A stretch of 14,974 nt of DNA from an uncultured Campylobacter sp. GTDB taxonomy: Bacteria > Campylobacterota > Campylobacteria > Campylobacterales > Campylobacteraceae. The translations under genes and the position numbers were made by a program. This document shows positions 6,652 to 13,540 of this stretch, in pieces (the first letter of the stretch is position 1; each line of letters starts with the position of its first letter). A model generated the notes under the pieces. The model was given only the letters and a program-made list of their open reading frames with translations, made no database searches and was not told the origin of the DNA. The stretch spans positions 1 to 14,974 of the forward strand of contig NZ_CALIBB010000116.1 of assembly GCF_938045595.1 (NCBI RefSeq). The letters are read 5' to 3'.

Positions 6652-7073
6652 TGCGCGTCCTTTCGCACGACGGGCACGGCTCCGCTTAGCAGGTCGTGTA
6701 AATTTAATCTATCTTTGCGAAAAAAGCAGATCAAAAGCCCGATGACGCTAAAGCCTGCAAACACGAAGCACGCAAAGCGAGCTAGCGCCCTAAAAAAGCT
6801 TACTTTGCGCCCGCTGCGAACATCGATGAGGTAAAGCCCCGCGAGCTTGTAGCCTGGCGTCTGGGCGCTGCGGGCGTAAAATGCCGCGCAAATCGCGCCG
6901 TAAGCAAGCCAGATAAGCGCGATCGCGGCTTGGTTGCGCCACAGAGCTTCTTTCGAGCCCAAGATGAGATAGGTAACGCCGTAGAATAGGGGCATCGCGA
7001 TGATGAAAAGATCGACGATGAAGGCCTTTATGCGCAGAAAAATCGGTGAAATTTTAGCTTTTTGTTTTGCCAT
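6648..7073 (-). CDS. RDD family membrane protein
   Basis: 141 residues with about three hydrophobic segments (near 15-35, 47-65 and 97-117). The RDD signature is present in Campylobacterota form: RIKAFIVDLFII at 14-25 (Arg14, Asp21) and QTPGYKLAGLYLIDVRSG at 71-88, followed by FFRALARF. The C-terminal DRLNLHDLLSGAVPVV also fits the family (usual D-x-x-S-G-T/A end). RDD proteins are poorly characterised; some have been proposed as transporters, but nothing here shows a substrate. The stop codon overlaps the GTG of rnhB by 4 bases. In my memory of C. jejuni an RDD gene also sits beside pyrE. The Shine-Dalgarno is weak (CGGA upstream of the ATG). Confidence 0.88.
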   Translation of the reverse strand: MAKQKAKISPIFLRIKAFIVDLFIIAMPLFYGVTYLILGSKEALWRNQAAIALIWLAYGAICAAFYARSAQTPGYKLAGLYLIDVRSGRKVSFFRALARFACFVFAGFSVIGLLICFFRKDRLNLHDLLSGAVPVVRKDAQ

Positions 7074-7086
7074 TTTGATCCGTTTT

Positions 7087-7146
7087 AGATTAAATTTTAA
7101 AATTCCGTCGCGCTAAATTTAGAGCCTAGAGGATAAAATTTAATCT
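7087..7146. repeat. 13-base inverted repeat between pyrE and the RDD gene
   Basis: AGATTAAATTTTA (7087-7099) is perfectly complementary to TAAAATTTAATCT (7134-7146). The loop contains the 10-base palindrome CTAAATTTAG (7112-7121). It fills most of the 103-base spacer. No T tract follows on the transcribed strand, so a terminator role is uncertain. Confidence 0.5.
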
Positions 7147-7176
7147 CGTTGCGGTTTGTTAGCAGCAAATCGACGC

Positions 7177-7788
7177 CTAGTTTCCGCGACTGCCGGGCTT
7201 GATCGCCTTGCTTCCGGTAGCACAAAGCGGGCAGGTTGCGGGCTCGTAAATTTCAAACTCGAAATTGCCTAGCGCAAAAAACGGCTTATCCGCGGGCAGC
7301 TTGGCGCCAGCCTTAGCGACGCTGCCCGCTAAATTTGCGACCTTGCAAAATCCGCGATTGGCAAGCGCGGCAAAGCCCACGACCTCGCCGCCGAGGTTTT
7401 CGATGAGCCTCGCGCTTTCAAGAGCAGAGCCACCCGTAGTGATGATGTCTTCGCAGACGATAAATCTCTCGCCCTTATGCACTTCAAAGCCGCGGCGCAG
7501 GCTCATCACGCGATCTACGCGCTCGGTAAAGATGAAGCGCTTTTTCGCCGCGCGAGCTAGCTCGTAGCCCGCTAAAATTCCGCCCAGCGCGGGCGAGCAG
7601 ACGCTATCAAACTCTACGCCCGCTTTTTCGATTATTGCGGCGAGCTCGTCTGCGAGCCGTCCCGCGAGCTGCGGATCCTCAAGTACTTTGGCGCTTTGCA
7701 GATAGAATTCCGAATGGTTGCCGCTTGAAAGCAGAAAATGCCCCTGCAGATATGCACCGCAGTCGCGATAGATTTTTTCTATATTCAC
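7177..7788 (-). CDS. pyrE: Orotate phosphoribosyltransferase
   Basis: 203 residues. It joins orotate and PRPP to form OMP, the fifth step of UMP synthesis, in the cytoplasm. The PRPP-binding loop IVCEDIITTGGSAL is at residues 110-123. Other family features are HFLLSSGNHSEFYLQ (17-31), SPALGGILAGYELAR (65-79) and FTERVDRVMSLRRGF (87-101). The C-terminus carries CPLC (186-189) and ends KPGSRGN, as in the PyrE subgroup found in Thermus and Campylobacterota rather than the enterobacterial type. The start is GTG at 7788, only 3 bases after the frr stop codon. The AAGG used as ribosome binding site lies inside the end of frr, so translation is probably coupled. Confidence 0.95.
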   Translation of the reverse strand: MNIEKIYRDCGAYLQGHFLLSSGNHSEFYLQSAKVLEDPQLAGRLADELAAIIEKAGVEFDSVCSPALGGILAGYELARAAKKRFIFTERVDRVMSLRRGFEVHKGERFIVCEDIITTGGSALESARLIENLGGEVVGFAALANRGFCKVANLAGSVAKAGAKLPADKPFFALGNFEFEIYEPATCPLCATGSKAIKPGSRGN

Positions 7789-7791
7789 AGC

Positions 7792-8349
7792 TCAAACCTT
7801 CAAAAGCTCGGCTTCTTTGGCCTTAACTGCGTCGTCGATTTTACTTGAGTAAGAGTCGGTGATCTTTTGTACCTCGTCGTAGCCCTTTTTGGCGTCGTCT
7901 TCGGAGATCGCTTTGTCTTTTTCGAGCTTTTTGATTTCGTCGTTAGCGTCTTTGCGGACGTTGCGAATGCCGATTTTGGCCTTCTCGCCCATTGCTTTTG
8001 CTTTTTTAGCGTTTTCTTGGCGTTGCTCGACCGTCATCGGCGGGAAAAATAGCTTTACGCTCTCGCCGTCGTTAGTCGGATTGACGCCGATATTCGCCGC
8101 TGCGATCGCGCTTTCGATCGCCTTTAGCATCGGCTTTTCCCACGGCGTGATCGAAATCGTTACCGCATCGGTCGAAAGGACGGTCGCGACCTGATTTAGC
8201 GGAGTTTGCGAGCCGTAATAATCCACGAAAATATGATCTAGGATCGCCACGCTCACTTTACCGGTGCGTAGAGTCGTAAAATCCCTTTTCAAAGCCTCGA
8301 TAGCTCGATCGCCGTTTGCTCTTTGCTCTTTGTAGATAGCTTCTAGCAT
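7792..8349 (-). CDS. frr: Ribosome recycling factor
   Basis: 185 residues, the normal length. Together with EF-G it splits the post-termination ribosome and is usually essential. Family motifs are clear: LRTGKVSVAILDHIFVDYYG (27-46), LNQVATVLSTDAVTISITPW (51-70), then NIGVNPTNDGESVKLFFPP (86-104), and the C-terminal helical arm with MTVEQRQENAKKAK and IRNVRKDAND (128-137). The ATG at 8349 has AAAGGA upstream, and a TATAAT box lies 28 bases before the start. It is the first gene of an frr-pyrE transcription unit. Confidence 0.97.
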   Translation of the reverse strand: MLEAIYKEQRANGDRAIEALKRDFTTLRTGKVSVAILDHIFVDYYGSQTPLNQVATVLSTDAVTISITPWEKPMLKAIESAIAAANIGVNPTNDGESVKLFFPPMTVEQRQENAKKAKAMGEKAKIGIRNVRKDANDEIKKLEKDKAISEDDAKKGYDEVQKITDSYSSKIDDAVKAKEAELLKV

Positions 8350-8376
8350 TCAAATCCTTTAAATAAAATTTGCGAA

Positions 8377-8382
8377 ATTATA
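8377..8382 (-). promoter_or_regulatory. Predicted -10 box (TATAAT) for frr-pyrE
   Basis: A perfect TATAAT on the minus strand, preceded by AACGC and a T-rich stretch, lies 28 bases before the frr ATG. Its position directly downstream of the secG terminator hairpin supports a separate transcription start. Confidence 0.6.
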
Positions 8383-8406
8383 GCGTTAAAAAAATAAGAA
8401 TAGTAT

Positions 8407-8433
8407 TTAAAAGCGCGGATTTTGCGCTTTTAA
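8407..8433 (-). terminator. Probable secG terminator hairpin
   Basis: TTAAAAGCGC (8407-8416) pairs perfectly with GCGCTTTTAA (8424-8433) around a 7-base loop. It lies 17 bases past the secG stop. The T residues are within the stem on both strands, so it could act in either direction. Confidence 0.6.
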
Positions 8434-8450
8434 ATTTTAAAATTTAGAGT

Positions 8451-8972
8451 TTATTTGGTTGTGTTTTGATCTGCGGAAGCAGCGCTAGCATTGGTATCGC
8501 TTGATGCTTGCGACTGGGCAGGCGCGCTAGCTGTGGTAGTGTCGGTCGCAGGAGCTGCTGGCGCTTCGATTTTTGTATCCGTCGCATTGCTCTCGCCGCT
8601 AATTATGGAATTTGACTCGGTGCTTGCCGGAGCGAAATTAGGCTTTGTGCCGGAATTAGGAATGGACGGCACGCCAGGGACAGCGTTTGGCACGGATTTA
8701 GTAGCATTTGCTTCGATCTTTACGCGATCGACTACGGAAGATTTAGCATCTTGCTGATAGAAATATGCGAGCACAAGTGTATTTATCACGAATAAAATTC
8801 CCATCGCGGCGGTAAATTTAGCCAAAAATCCCGCCGGACCCTTCGCACCAAATAAGCTTTCGTTGCTTCCGCTGTATGCGCCAAGCCCGATAGAAGAGCT
8901 CTTTTGCAGCAGGACGGAGATCGTAATTATCACGGCGAAGACGACCTGTAAAACCAAAAATAATGTAGTCAC
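8451..8972 (-). CDS. secG: Protein translocase subunit SecG with long low-complexity tail
   Basis: 173 residues. SecG is the small non-essential partner of SecY and SecE in the inner-membrane translocon. Residues 1-75 are the SecG core: membrane helix ~4-22, the conserved loop LLQKSSSIGLGAYSG (21-35) with NESLFGAKG (37-45), and a second helix ~49-71. Residues ~76-173 are a Ser/Ala/Thr/Asn/Asp-rich tail (for example APAAPATDTTTASAPAQSQA) with no hydrophobic segment, so the protein is clearly longer than the ~110 residues of E. coli SecG. Tails of this kind are, as I recall, common in Campylobacterota SecG. The start is GTG at 8972 with AAAAGG 8 bases upstream. It has its own TATAAT box and a hairpin after the stop. 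Confidence 0.92.
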   Translation of the reverse strand: MTTLFLVLQVVFAVIITISVLLQKSSSIGLGAYSGSNESLFGAKGPAGFLAKFTAAMGILFVINTLVLAYFYQQDAKSSVVDRVKIEANATKSVPNAVPGVPSIPNSGTKPNFAPASTESNSIISGESNATDTKIEAPAAPATDTTTASAPAQSQASSDTNASAASADQNTTK

Positions 8973-9004
8973 TATAAAAACCTTTTGAAAAAATTGAATT
9001 CGCG

Positions 9005-9010
9005 ATTATA
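9005..9010 (-). promoter_or_regulatory. Predicted -10 box (TATAAT) for secG
   Basis: A perfect TATAAT on the minus strand (within TTATTATAATCGCG), 33 bases before the GTG start. Confidence 0.6.
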
Positions 9011-9041
9011 ATAAAAGATTTATAAATTTTAAGTTAAGAGT

Positions 9042-9060
9042 GCACCGCACGAAGCGGTGC
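9042..9060. terminator. GC-rich hairpin after the BI-1 family gene
   Basis: GCACCGC (9042-9048) pairs with GCGGTGC (9054-9060) around loop ACGAA. It begins 7 bases past the BI-1 gene stop on the minus strand. Only a broken T-rich stretch follows (ACTCTTAACTT), so termination efficiency is uncertain. Confidence 0.5.
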
Positions 9061-9067
9061 GTAAAAT

Positions 9068-9763
9068 TTAGTCTCTGCTTGCGCCGAAAATTCTTAGCAA
9101 CGAAAGGAAGAGGTTGTAGATGTTTAGATACATATCTACGGCAGCCATTATCGGTGAAGTGTAGGTGCCGTTTATAATATTTTTAGTATCGTAGATGATA
9201 TACATCGAAAAGATTAAAGCCGAAAAAGCTGAAATCGCTATATCAAGCACGGTGCTTTTGAAAAAGAAGTAGTTCAAAAGGCTTAGCACGATAATAGCCA
9301 CAAGCGATACCAATAGCGGTTTGCCCCAAGAGTCGAAATTTGTCTTTGTATTCATCGCATAAACGGTAAGAGCACCGAAAGTAATCGCCGTAGCCACAAA
9401 CGCATGTGTTACCACATCTCCGGCACCCGCTGCGATATAAATAGCGATCAATTTACCTAGAGTAAGACCGGTAATAAAGGTAAATGCAAAAAGCAAAACC
9501 AGCGCGATCGTGTTGGCGCCGCGATTTACGGCTGCTTGCATACCGAAGATCAGCCCCATTAAAACTACCAGATATAAAATCGGATGAAGAGCCAAGCTCA
9601 CGCCGAAACTCATCGCCACAAAAGCCCCTGCCGCCGCAGCTATCATCGAAGCGGTTAGAAGCGCGTAGGTTTGTTTAATGGTCTGAGAGATTCGTCCTTG
9701 TTCCAGTGATGCGTCCGATAGTTCATAGCCGTCCGCGTAATTTCGTCTGTCGTATAGACTCAT
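9068..9763 (-). CDS. Bax inhibitor-1 (YccA/YbhL) family membrane protein
   Basis: 231 residues with about seven hydrophobic segments after a polar N-terminus of ~30 residues. The C-terminal family signature is present: MYIIYDTKNII followed by AAVDMYLNIYNLFLSLLRIFG (Asp in each of the paired motifs), which in the family forms a pH- and calcium-sensing acidic pair. A long Gly/Ala-rich helix region with FTFITGLTLGKL is also typical. Bacterial members are proposed calcium-leak channels or, for YccA, partners of the FtsH protease; which applies here cannot be read from the sequence. AGAAGGAGA precedes the ATG. It is divergent from the carbonic anhydrase gene. In C. jejuni, as I recall, a family member holds the same position between secG and the carbonic anhydrase gene. 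Confidence 0.93.
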   Translation of the reverse strand: MSLYDRRNYADGYELSDASLEQGRISQTIKQTYALLTASMIAAAAGAFVAMSFGVSLALHPILYLVVLMGLIFGMQAAVNRGANTIALVLLFAFTFITGLTLGKLIAIYIAAGAGDVVTHAFVATAITFGALTVYAMNTKTNFDSWGKPLLVSLVAIIVLSLLNYFFFKSTVLDIAISAFSALIFSMYIIYDTKNIINGTYTSPIMAAVDMYLNIYNLFLSLLRIFGASRD

Positions 9764-9814
9764 ATTTTTCTCCTTCTTTTGATTTATGAGCGGGGAGTTT
9801 AGCGAAAATTTGGT

Positions 9815-9820
9815 AAATAT
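9815..9820 (-). promoter_or_regulatory. Possible -10 box (TATATT) for the BI-1 family gene
   Basis: TATATT on the minus strand in an AT-rich block, about 52 bases before the ATG. The same AT block also contains TATAAT on the plus strand (9819-9824), so assignment is uncertain. Confidence 0.35.
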
Positions 9821-9864
9821 ATAATTAAAAATTCGCAGAATTCTATCTATTTATGAAAGTAATA

Positions 9865-9870
9865 TATAAT
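9865..9870 (+). promoter_or_regulatory. Predicted -10 box (TATAAT) for the carbonic anhydrase operon
   Basis: A perfect TATAAT lies 25 bases before the ATG at 9895 and 14 bases before the ribosome binding site AAGGAGA (9884-9890). This would be the main promoter for the four-gene plus-strand unit. Confidence 0.6.
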
Positions 9871-9894
9871 TCCCGACTTTTTTAAGGAGAAAGT

Positions 9895-10563
9895 ATGCCC
9901 AGCCAGTTAATAAATGGAGCTATTAAATTTATGGAAGAAAATTTTGCCGAGCATGCCGAGCTTTTCGGGAGTCTGGCAAATCATCAAAAGCCCCACACGC
10001 TTTTTATCGGCTGCTCCGACTCGCGCGTGGTGCCAAGCCTAATTACTTCGACGCTTCCAGGAGAGCTTTTCGTCGTGCGAAATATCGCAAACGTCGTTCC
10101 TCCATACCGCATTAGCGAGGAATTTTTAGCGACTACCTCAGCGATTGAATACGCGCTATATTCGCTAAATATCAAAAATATCATCGTTTGCGGGCACAGC
10201 AACTGCGGGGGCTGCGCGGCGCTGTTTTATGACGCAAAAAAGCTTGAAAAAATTCCAAACGTAAGGCGCTGGCTAAATTTAATGCAGCCTGTAAAAGACG
10301 AGGTCGAAAAGCTCAAAGATCTCGGCGCCGATAAGCGCGAGTGGATCACCGAGCGGCTAAATATTATAAATTCCATGCAAAATTTACTTAGCTTTCCTGG
10401 CATCAAAGACGCCTATAAAAACGGCGAGATTAAAATTTACGGCTGGCACTACGTCATCGAAACGGGCGAGCTATTCAACTACGACGACGAAGGCGCGCAT
10501 TTTACGCTATTAAATAAGGGAATGGATTATGAAAAAATCTATAATCAGCTTTTTAACGATTAG
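9895..10563 (+). CDS. Beta-class carbonic anhydrase
   Basis: 222 residues. It interconverts CO2 and bicarbonate, important for bicarbonate supply in capnophilic Campylobacter. The zinc ligands of the beta class are present: Cys40, His101 and Cys104, with the Asp42-Arg44 dyad in IGCSDSRVVP (38-47) and the second motif VCGHSNCGGC (98-107). Also typical are GELFVVRNIANVVPP (56-70) and, near the C-terminus, IYGWHYVIETGELF. The ATG at 9895 follows AAGGAGA. The 3' end overlaps the MscS-type gene by 35 bases. As I recall, C. jejuni has the same pair (annotated cynT/canB, then an MscS homologue). I leave the symbol blank because names differ between species. Confidence 0.95.
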   Translation: MPSQLINGAIKFMEENFAEHAELFGSLANHQKPHTLFIGCSDSRVVPSLITSTLPGELFVVRNIANVVPPYRISEEFLATTSAIEYALYSLNIKNIIVCGHSNCGGCAALFYDAKKLEKIPNVRRWLNLMQPVKDEVEKLKDLGADKREWITERLNIINSMQNLLSFPGIKDAYKNGEIKIYGWHYVIETGELFNYDDEGAHFTLLNKGMDYEKIYNQLFND

Positions 10564-12643
10564 TCTTTTTAGCGCCGCTTTAGCGTTTGCAGACCTCAAC
10601 ACGACCGGTGAGGGAAGCTTTGTAGAGACGAATTCTTCTACTCCAGAGGCAAATCTTACTTTAGAAAACAACAAAACCGAGATCAAAAAGGAAGTCGCTA
10701 AAATCTTATCCAAATCTCTTGGTGCGGAGGATGGCAATAAAACTGAAGTAATAAATATGATCGCAGAAAAGGTCGCTAAAACGGAGACTTCGCAGAAAAA
10801 AGCTCCTAATGGAGAGACGCTTATCTCTGTAATCAAAGAGATTAAAAAGCTAAATTTGCAGCGTAGCTCCCTGCTTAACGGCGGCGACGCCAACGCGAGC
10901 AAAAACGAACTGGACGCCATCGATCGCAATAAAGCTAAGCTCTTTGATCGCTTACCTTTCGCGATTACACAGCAGGATATGGATATCGAAAGCATAATGT
11001 CGTATGCGCAAAATAAAAAGAACATCCAAACTACGCTAAAAAAATACGCCAAAAAGCAGAGCTCTCCCGAATACGTAAATGCAAGCGCAGATTTAGAAAA
11101 AATGGAAATGGCAGAGATCTTTTATACCTCGCTTATGAAAATTGAGGATATGTTTGTAAACGGCGCAAGCAGAAGCGCGCTTGAAAGCGAGCTAAGTAGC
11201 ACGCTACTAAATATCCAAACTAGGGATTTTAGCAAACTTAATGATTTGAAAAATAATCTAAGCAGTCAAGAGCAGATAGACGCCTTAGAGTCTAAAATCA
11301 ACGATTTGAAAAACGACAAGCAGACCTACGACGAGGTACTTACGTATCTATCGCGAAATAGCGATCTACTCGCAAGCAGCGTGGTTTTTACGAGCTTAAA
11401 TTTTAAGTCGGTGATCGATTATATCAACGATAAAATTCCGTTTCAGCTCAGCCACGTAAATTTCGGCAAGCTCATTCTAATCACGCTGATTACGCTATTT
11501 TTCTACTCGCTTCGCAGGCTACTTGCCAACATCATCTATTTCGTGTTTAAATTCTTCAATAAAAGCTTTTCACTAGATAGCGAAACTCTAAAAACGCAAG
11601 TAGTGGGCATTATCAAGCGTCCGATGGGTATTTTGCTGATTGCTTATTCGGTCGATATCTGTCTTAGTATCTTTTATTATCCAGCGCCCGTGCCGATAAA
11701 ATTTGCAAATTTATTCTCGATCGTTTACGTGGTGCTTTGGGCATGGCTCATCATCGAAATCATCGATGGTTACGGTATTGTCGTGCTTGGAAACATCACA
11801 AAAAAAGGCGTCAGAAAAGACATCATAAATCTAGTCGTTAAAATTCTATACGTCATCGTAATCATCATCGCCGCACTTTTGGTGCTAAAGCGTCTAGGCT
11901 TTGACATCTCGGCGCTTATGGCATCGCTTGGAATCGGCGGACTTGCGATCGCGTTTGCGACCAAGGACATCATCGCAAATTTCTTCTCATCCGTGATGCT
12001 ATTATTTGATAATTCATTCTCGCAAGGAGACTGGGTCGTATTAGGCGACATAGAAGGAAACGTCGTAGAAACGGGCTTTAGAAAGACGACGATCAGGACC
12101 TTTGATAACGCTCTTGTTTTTGTGCCGAATTCCAACATAATGGCGCAAAATATCAAAAACTGGAGCCGCAGGAAGGTAGGACGGAATTTAAAGCTTACCG
12201 TGGGCGTCGAATACGGCGCGAGCACGGCTCAACTGCGAAAGTGCGTAAACGACATCAAAGAAATGCTAAAATCTCACCCGGGCATCGCTCAATCTGCAGA
12301 TACGGCATTAAATTCCAAAGATTTTCGTATGCGCTATAGGCAAAACATGGTCTCTATCGACGATTTAGCGGGCTATAAAAGCACTATGTTTGTGGCGCTA
12401 GATAGCTTTGGCGATTCGTCTATTAATATTTTAGTTTACTGCTTCACAAAAACCGTAATATGGGCAAATTTTATTCAAACCAAAGAGGATGTTTTATTTA
12501 AAATAATGGAGATCGTGGAGCAAAACGGACTATCGTTTGCCTTCCCATCGCAGAGCGTTTATATCGAAAATATCCCGGAAATAGCAAGCGAATGCGTAAA
12601 ATCAAAAGTAAATTCCAACGACAAAGGAGAGCAAAATGGCTGA
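10529..12643 (+). CDS. MscS family mechanosensitive ion channel, large periplasmic domain
   Basis: 704 residues. A signal peptide (MKKSIISFLTISLFSAALAFA, about 1-21) precedes a long Lys/Glu-rich helical, probably periplasmic, region (~22-305). About five membrane segments follow (near 312-336, 360-384, 392-412, 430-453 and 459-494). The last is the pore-lining TM3 type: LMASLGIGGLAIAFATKDII, then ANFFSSVMLLFDNSFSQGDW. The beta domain follows (VLGDIEGNVVETGFRKTTIR, then FVPNSNIMAQNIKNW), with the alpha/beta C-terminal part to the end. It should open under membrane tension and release solutes on osmotic downshift. The start at 10529 lies inside the carbonic anhydrase gene, with AAGGGA 7 bases upstream. 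The 3' end overlaps the small acidic ORF by 8 bases. Confidence 0.94.
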   Translation: MKKSIISFLTISLFSAALAFADLNTTGEGSFVETNSSTPEANLTLENNKTEIKKEVAKILSKSLGAEDGNKTEVINMIAEKVAKTETSQKKAPNGETLISVIKEIKKLNLQRSSLLNGGDANASKNELDAIDRNKAKLFDRLPFAITQQDMDIESIMSYAQNKKNIQTTLKKYAKKQSSPEYVNASADLEKMEMAEIFYTSLMKIEDMFVNGASRSALESELSSTLLNIQTRDFSKLNDLKNNLSSQEQIDALESKINDLKNDKQTYDEVLTYLSRNSDLLASSVVFTSLNFKSVIDYINDKIPFQLSHVNFGKLILITLITLFFYSLRRLLANIIYFVFKFFNKSFSLDSETLKTQVVGIIKRPMGILLIAYSVDICLSIFYYPAPVPIKFANLFSIVYVVLWAWLIIEIIDGYGIVVLGNITKKGVRKDIINLVVKILYVIVIIIAALLVLKRLGFDISALMASLGIGGLAIAFATKDIIANFFSSVMLLFDNSFSQGDWVVLGDIEGNVVETGFRKTTIRTFDNALVFVPNSNIMAQNIKNWSRRKVGRNLKLTVGVEYGASTAQLRKCVNDIKEMLKSHPGIAQSADTALNSKDFRMRYRQNMVSIDDLAGYKSTMFVALDSFGDSSINILVYCFTKTVIWANFIQTKEDVLFKIMEIVEQNGLSFAFPSQSVYIENIPEIASECVKSKVNSNDKGEQNG
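12624..12629 (+). promoter_or_regulatory. Ribosome binding site of the small acidic ORF
   Basis: AAGGAG six bases before the ATG at 12636, located within the end of the MscS-type gene. This strong site is a main reason to treat the 57-codon frame as a gene. Confidence 0.75.
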
Positions 12644-12809
12644 TTTCGATGACTTCGAAGACGAAGAGTTCGATGAGGACGAATACGAGGACGATGATCT
12701 AATCGGAGGCGACGAGAGTTACAACTACAACTACGACGAGGATGATTACAGCTACGAAGACGACGACGGTTTTAACGATTATAGCGATTTGGACAGCGAG
12801 GATTATTAG
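12636..12809 (+). CDS. 57-residue extremely acidic protein, unknown
   Basis: Starts MADFDDFEDEEFDEDEYEDD and ends DLDSEDY. My count gives 20 Asp and 10 Glu in 57 residues, no Lys, Arg, His or Cys, and 12 aromatic residues (8 Tyr, 4 Phe) spread among the acids. A short LIGG break lies at 22-25. I do not recognise a family. It should be disordered when free and could bind cations or a basic partner; that is inference. Support for it being a gene: a strong AAGGAG six bases upstream; an ATG 8 bases inside the MscS-type gene; and a TAG whose last base is the first base of the next GTG. It therefore fits exactly between two genes in a coupled series. Such a composition over an accidental frame would be surprising. 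Confidence 0.8.
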   Translation: MADFDDFEDEEFDEDEYEDDDLIGGDESYNYNYDEDDYSYEDDDGFNDYSDLDSEDY

Positions 12810-13540
12810 TGTTTAGATCCAGGGCGCTGCCTTTTGATCCGCGCACGAATAAAATCGCGAGCTTGCAGAGTTTGAAATTTCACCACGGCGGGCTTTGCGA
12901 GGACTACGTCTCTGCTCTAAATCGGGACATTGCGGATACGCCGATACAAAACGCGGATCTTTTTACGATCATCACGCAGTCGTTCAAAGAGGCGCGCGAC
13001 GAGGAGTGCAATTTTTCGCAAATTTCAAAGCTTTATAAAATTTGCCTAGGTTTTAGCCGTATTTTTAACAACGCCTCTGAAATTTACAACCACGATTTTT
13101 ACTTCGACTGTATCGCGCAGCCAAGTGAGCCTAGCGGCGAGCTCGCGGACGCTTTAACGCAGGCTTTCGGCGGGATAGAAAATTTTAAAAGCGAGTTTTT
13201 AAAGCGCGCGCTGGGGCTTTTCGGCAGCGGCTGGTGCTGGCTCGTGTGCGACGAGCGTGGCGCAAATTTAGAAATTATCACGACGCAAAACGCAGATACG
13301 CCGATCGCACGCGGCAAAATTCCGCTTTTAGCCTGCGATCTTTGGGAGCACGCCTACTACATAGATTATCAAAATGCGCGCAAATCCTACGTGGAGAATT
13401 TCTTGCATTTTGCGGATTTCGGCTTCGCAAGCGACGCCTATTCGTGGGTGAAAGAGCAAGGGCTTGGCTCCGTGAAGCTCTACATCGGCGAGCTTCATCC
13501 AGCCGCATCTTCGCGCTGCGATTGCGGCTGCTGCGGATAG
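12809..13540 (+). CDS. Divergent Fe/Mn superoxide dismutase homologue with Cys-rich tail
   Basis: 243 residues against about 193-220 for usual Fe/Mn-SOD. The start is GTG at 12809; MFRSRALPFD aligns with the usual N-terminus (xFELPxLPY), and GAGG lies 8 bases upstream. The four metal ligands are kept: His25 (KFHHGG), His95 (YNHDFYF), Asp177 and His181 (DLWEHAYYIDYQNAR). FGSGWCWLV and Tyr33 are also kept. Three things are unusual. First, E. coli His30 is Leu29 and Gln69 is Glu91 (FNNASEIYNH in place of FNNAAQVWNH). Second, about 23 extra residues lie between the first two ligand helices (~40-84). Third, the C-terminus ends in a cluster, CDCGCCG, with 11 Cys in all. There is no signal peptide. 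Fold assignment is firm; superoxide dismutase activity is doubtful, and the product may be a metal-binding or redox-sensing relative. It shares one base with the acidic ORF stop. Confidence 0.88.
   Translation: MFRSRALPFDPRTNKIASLQSLKFHHGGLCEDYVSALNRDIADTPIQNADLFTIITQSFKEARDEECNFSQISKLYKICLGFSRIFNNASEIYNHDFYFDCIAQPSEPSGELADALTQAFGGIENFKSEFLKRALGLFGSGWCWLVCDERGANLEIITTQNADTPIARGKIPLLACDLWEHAYYIDYQNARKSYVENFLHFADFGFASDAYSWVKEQGLGSVKLYIGELHPAASSRCDCGCCG

Noticed and set aside
10510..11052. Minus-strand open frame of 180 codons
   Set aside because: It is antisense to the start of the MscS-type gene, whose signal peptide and overlap with the carbonic anhydrase gene are convincing.
12809..13540. 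Plain annotation as a normal Fe-SOD (sodB)
   Set aside because: The fold and ligands match, but the replaced His30 and Gln69 equivalents, the insertion and the Cys tail make assignment of normal activity unsafe.
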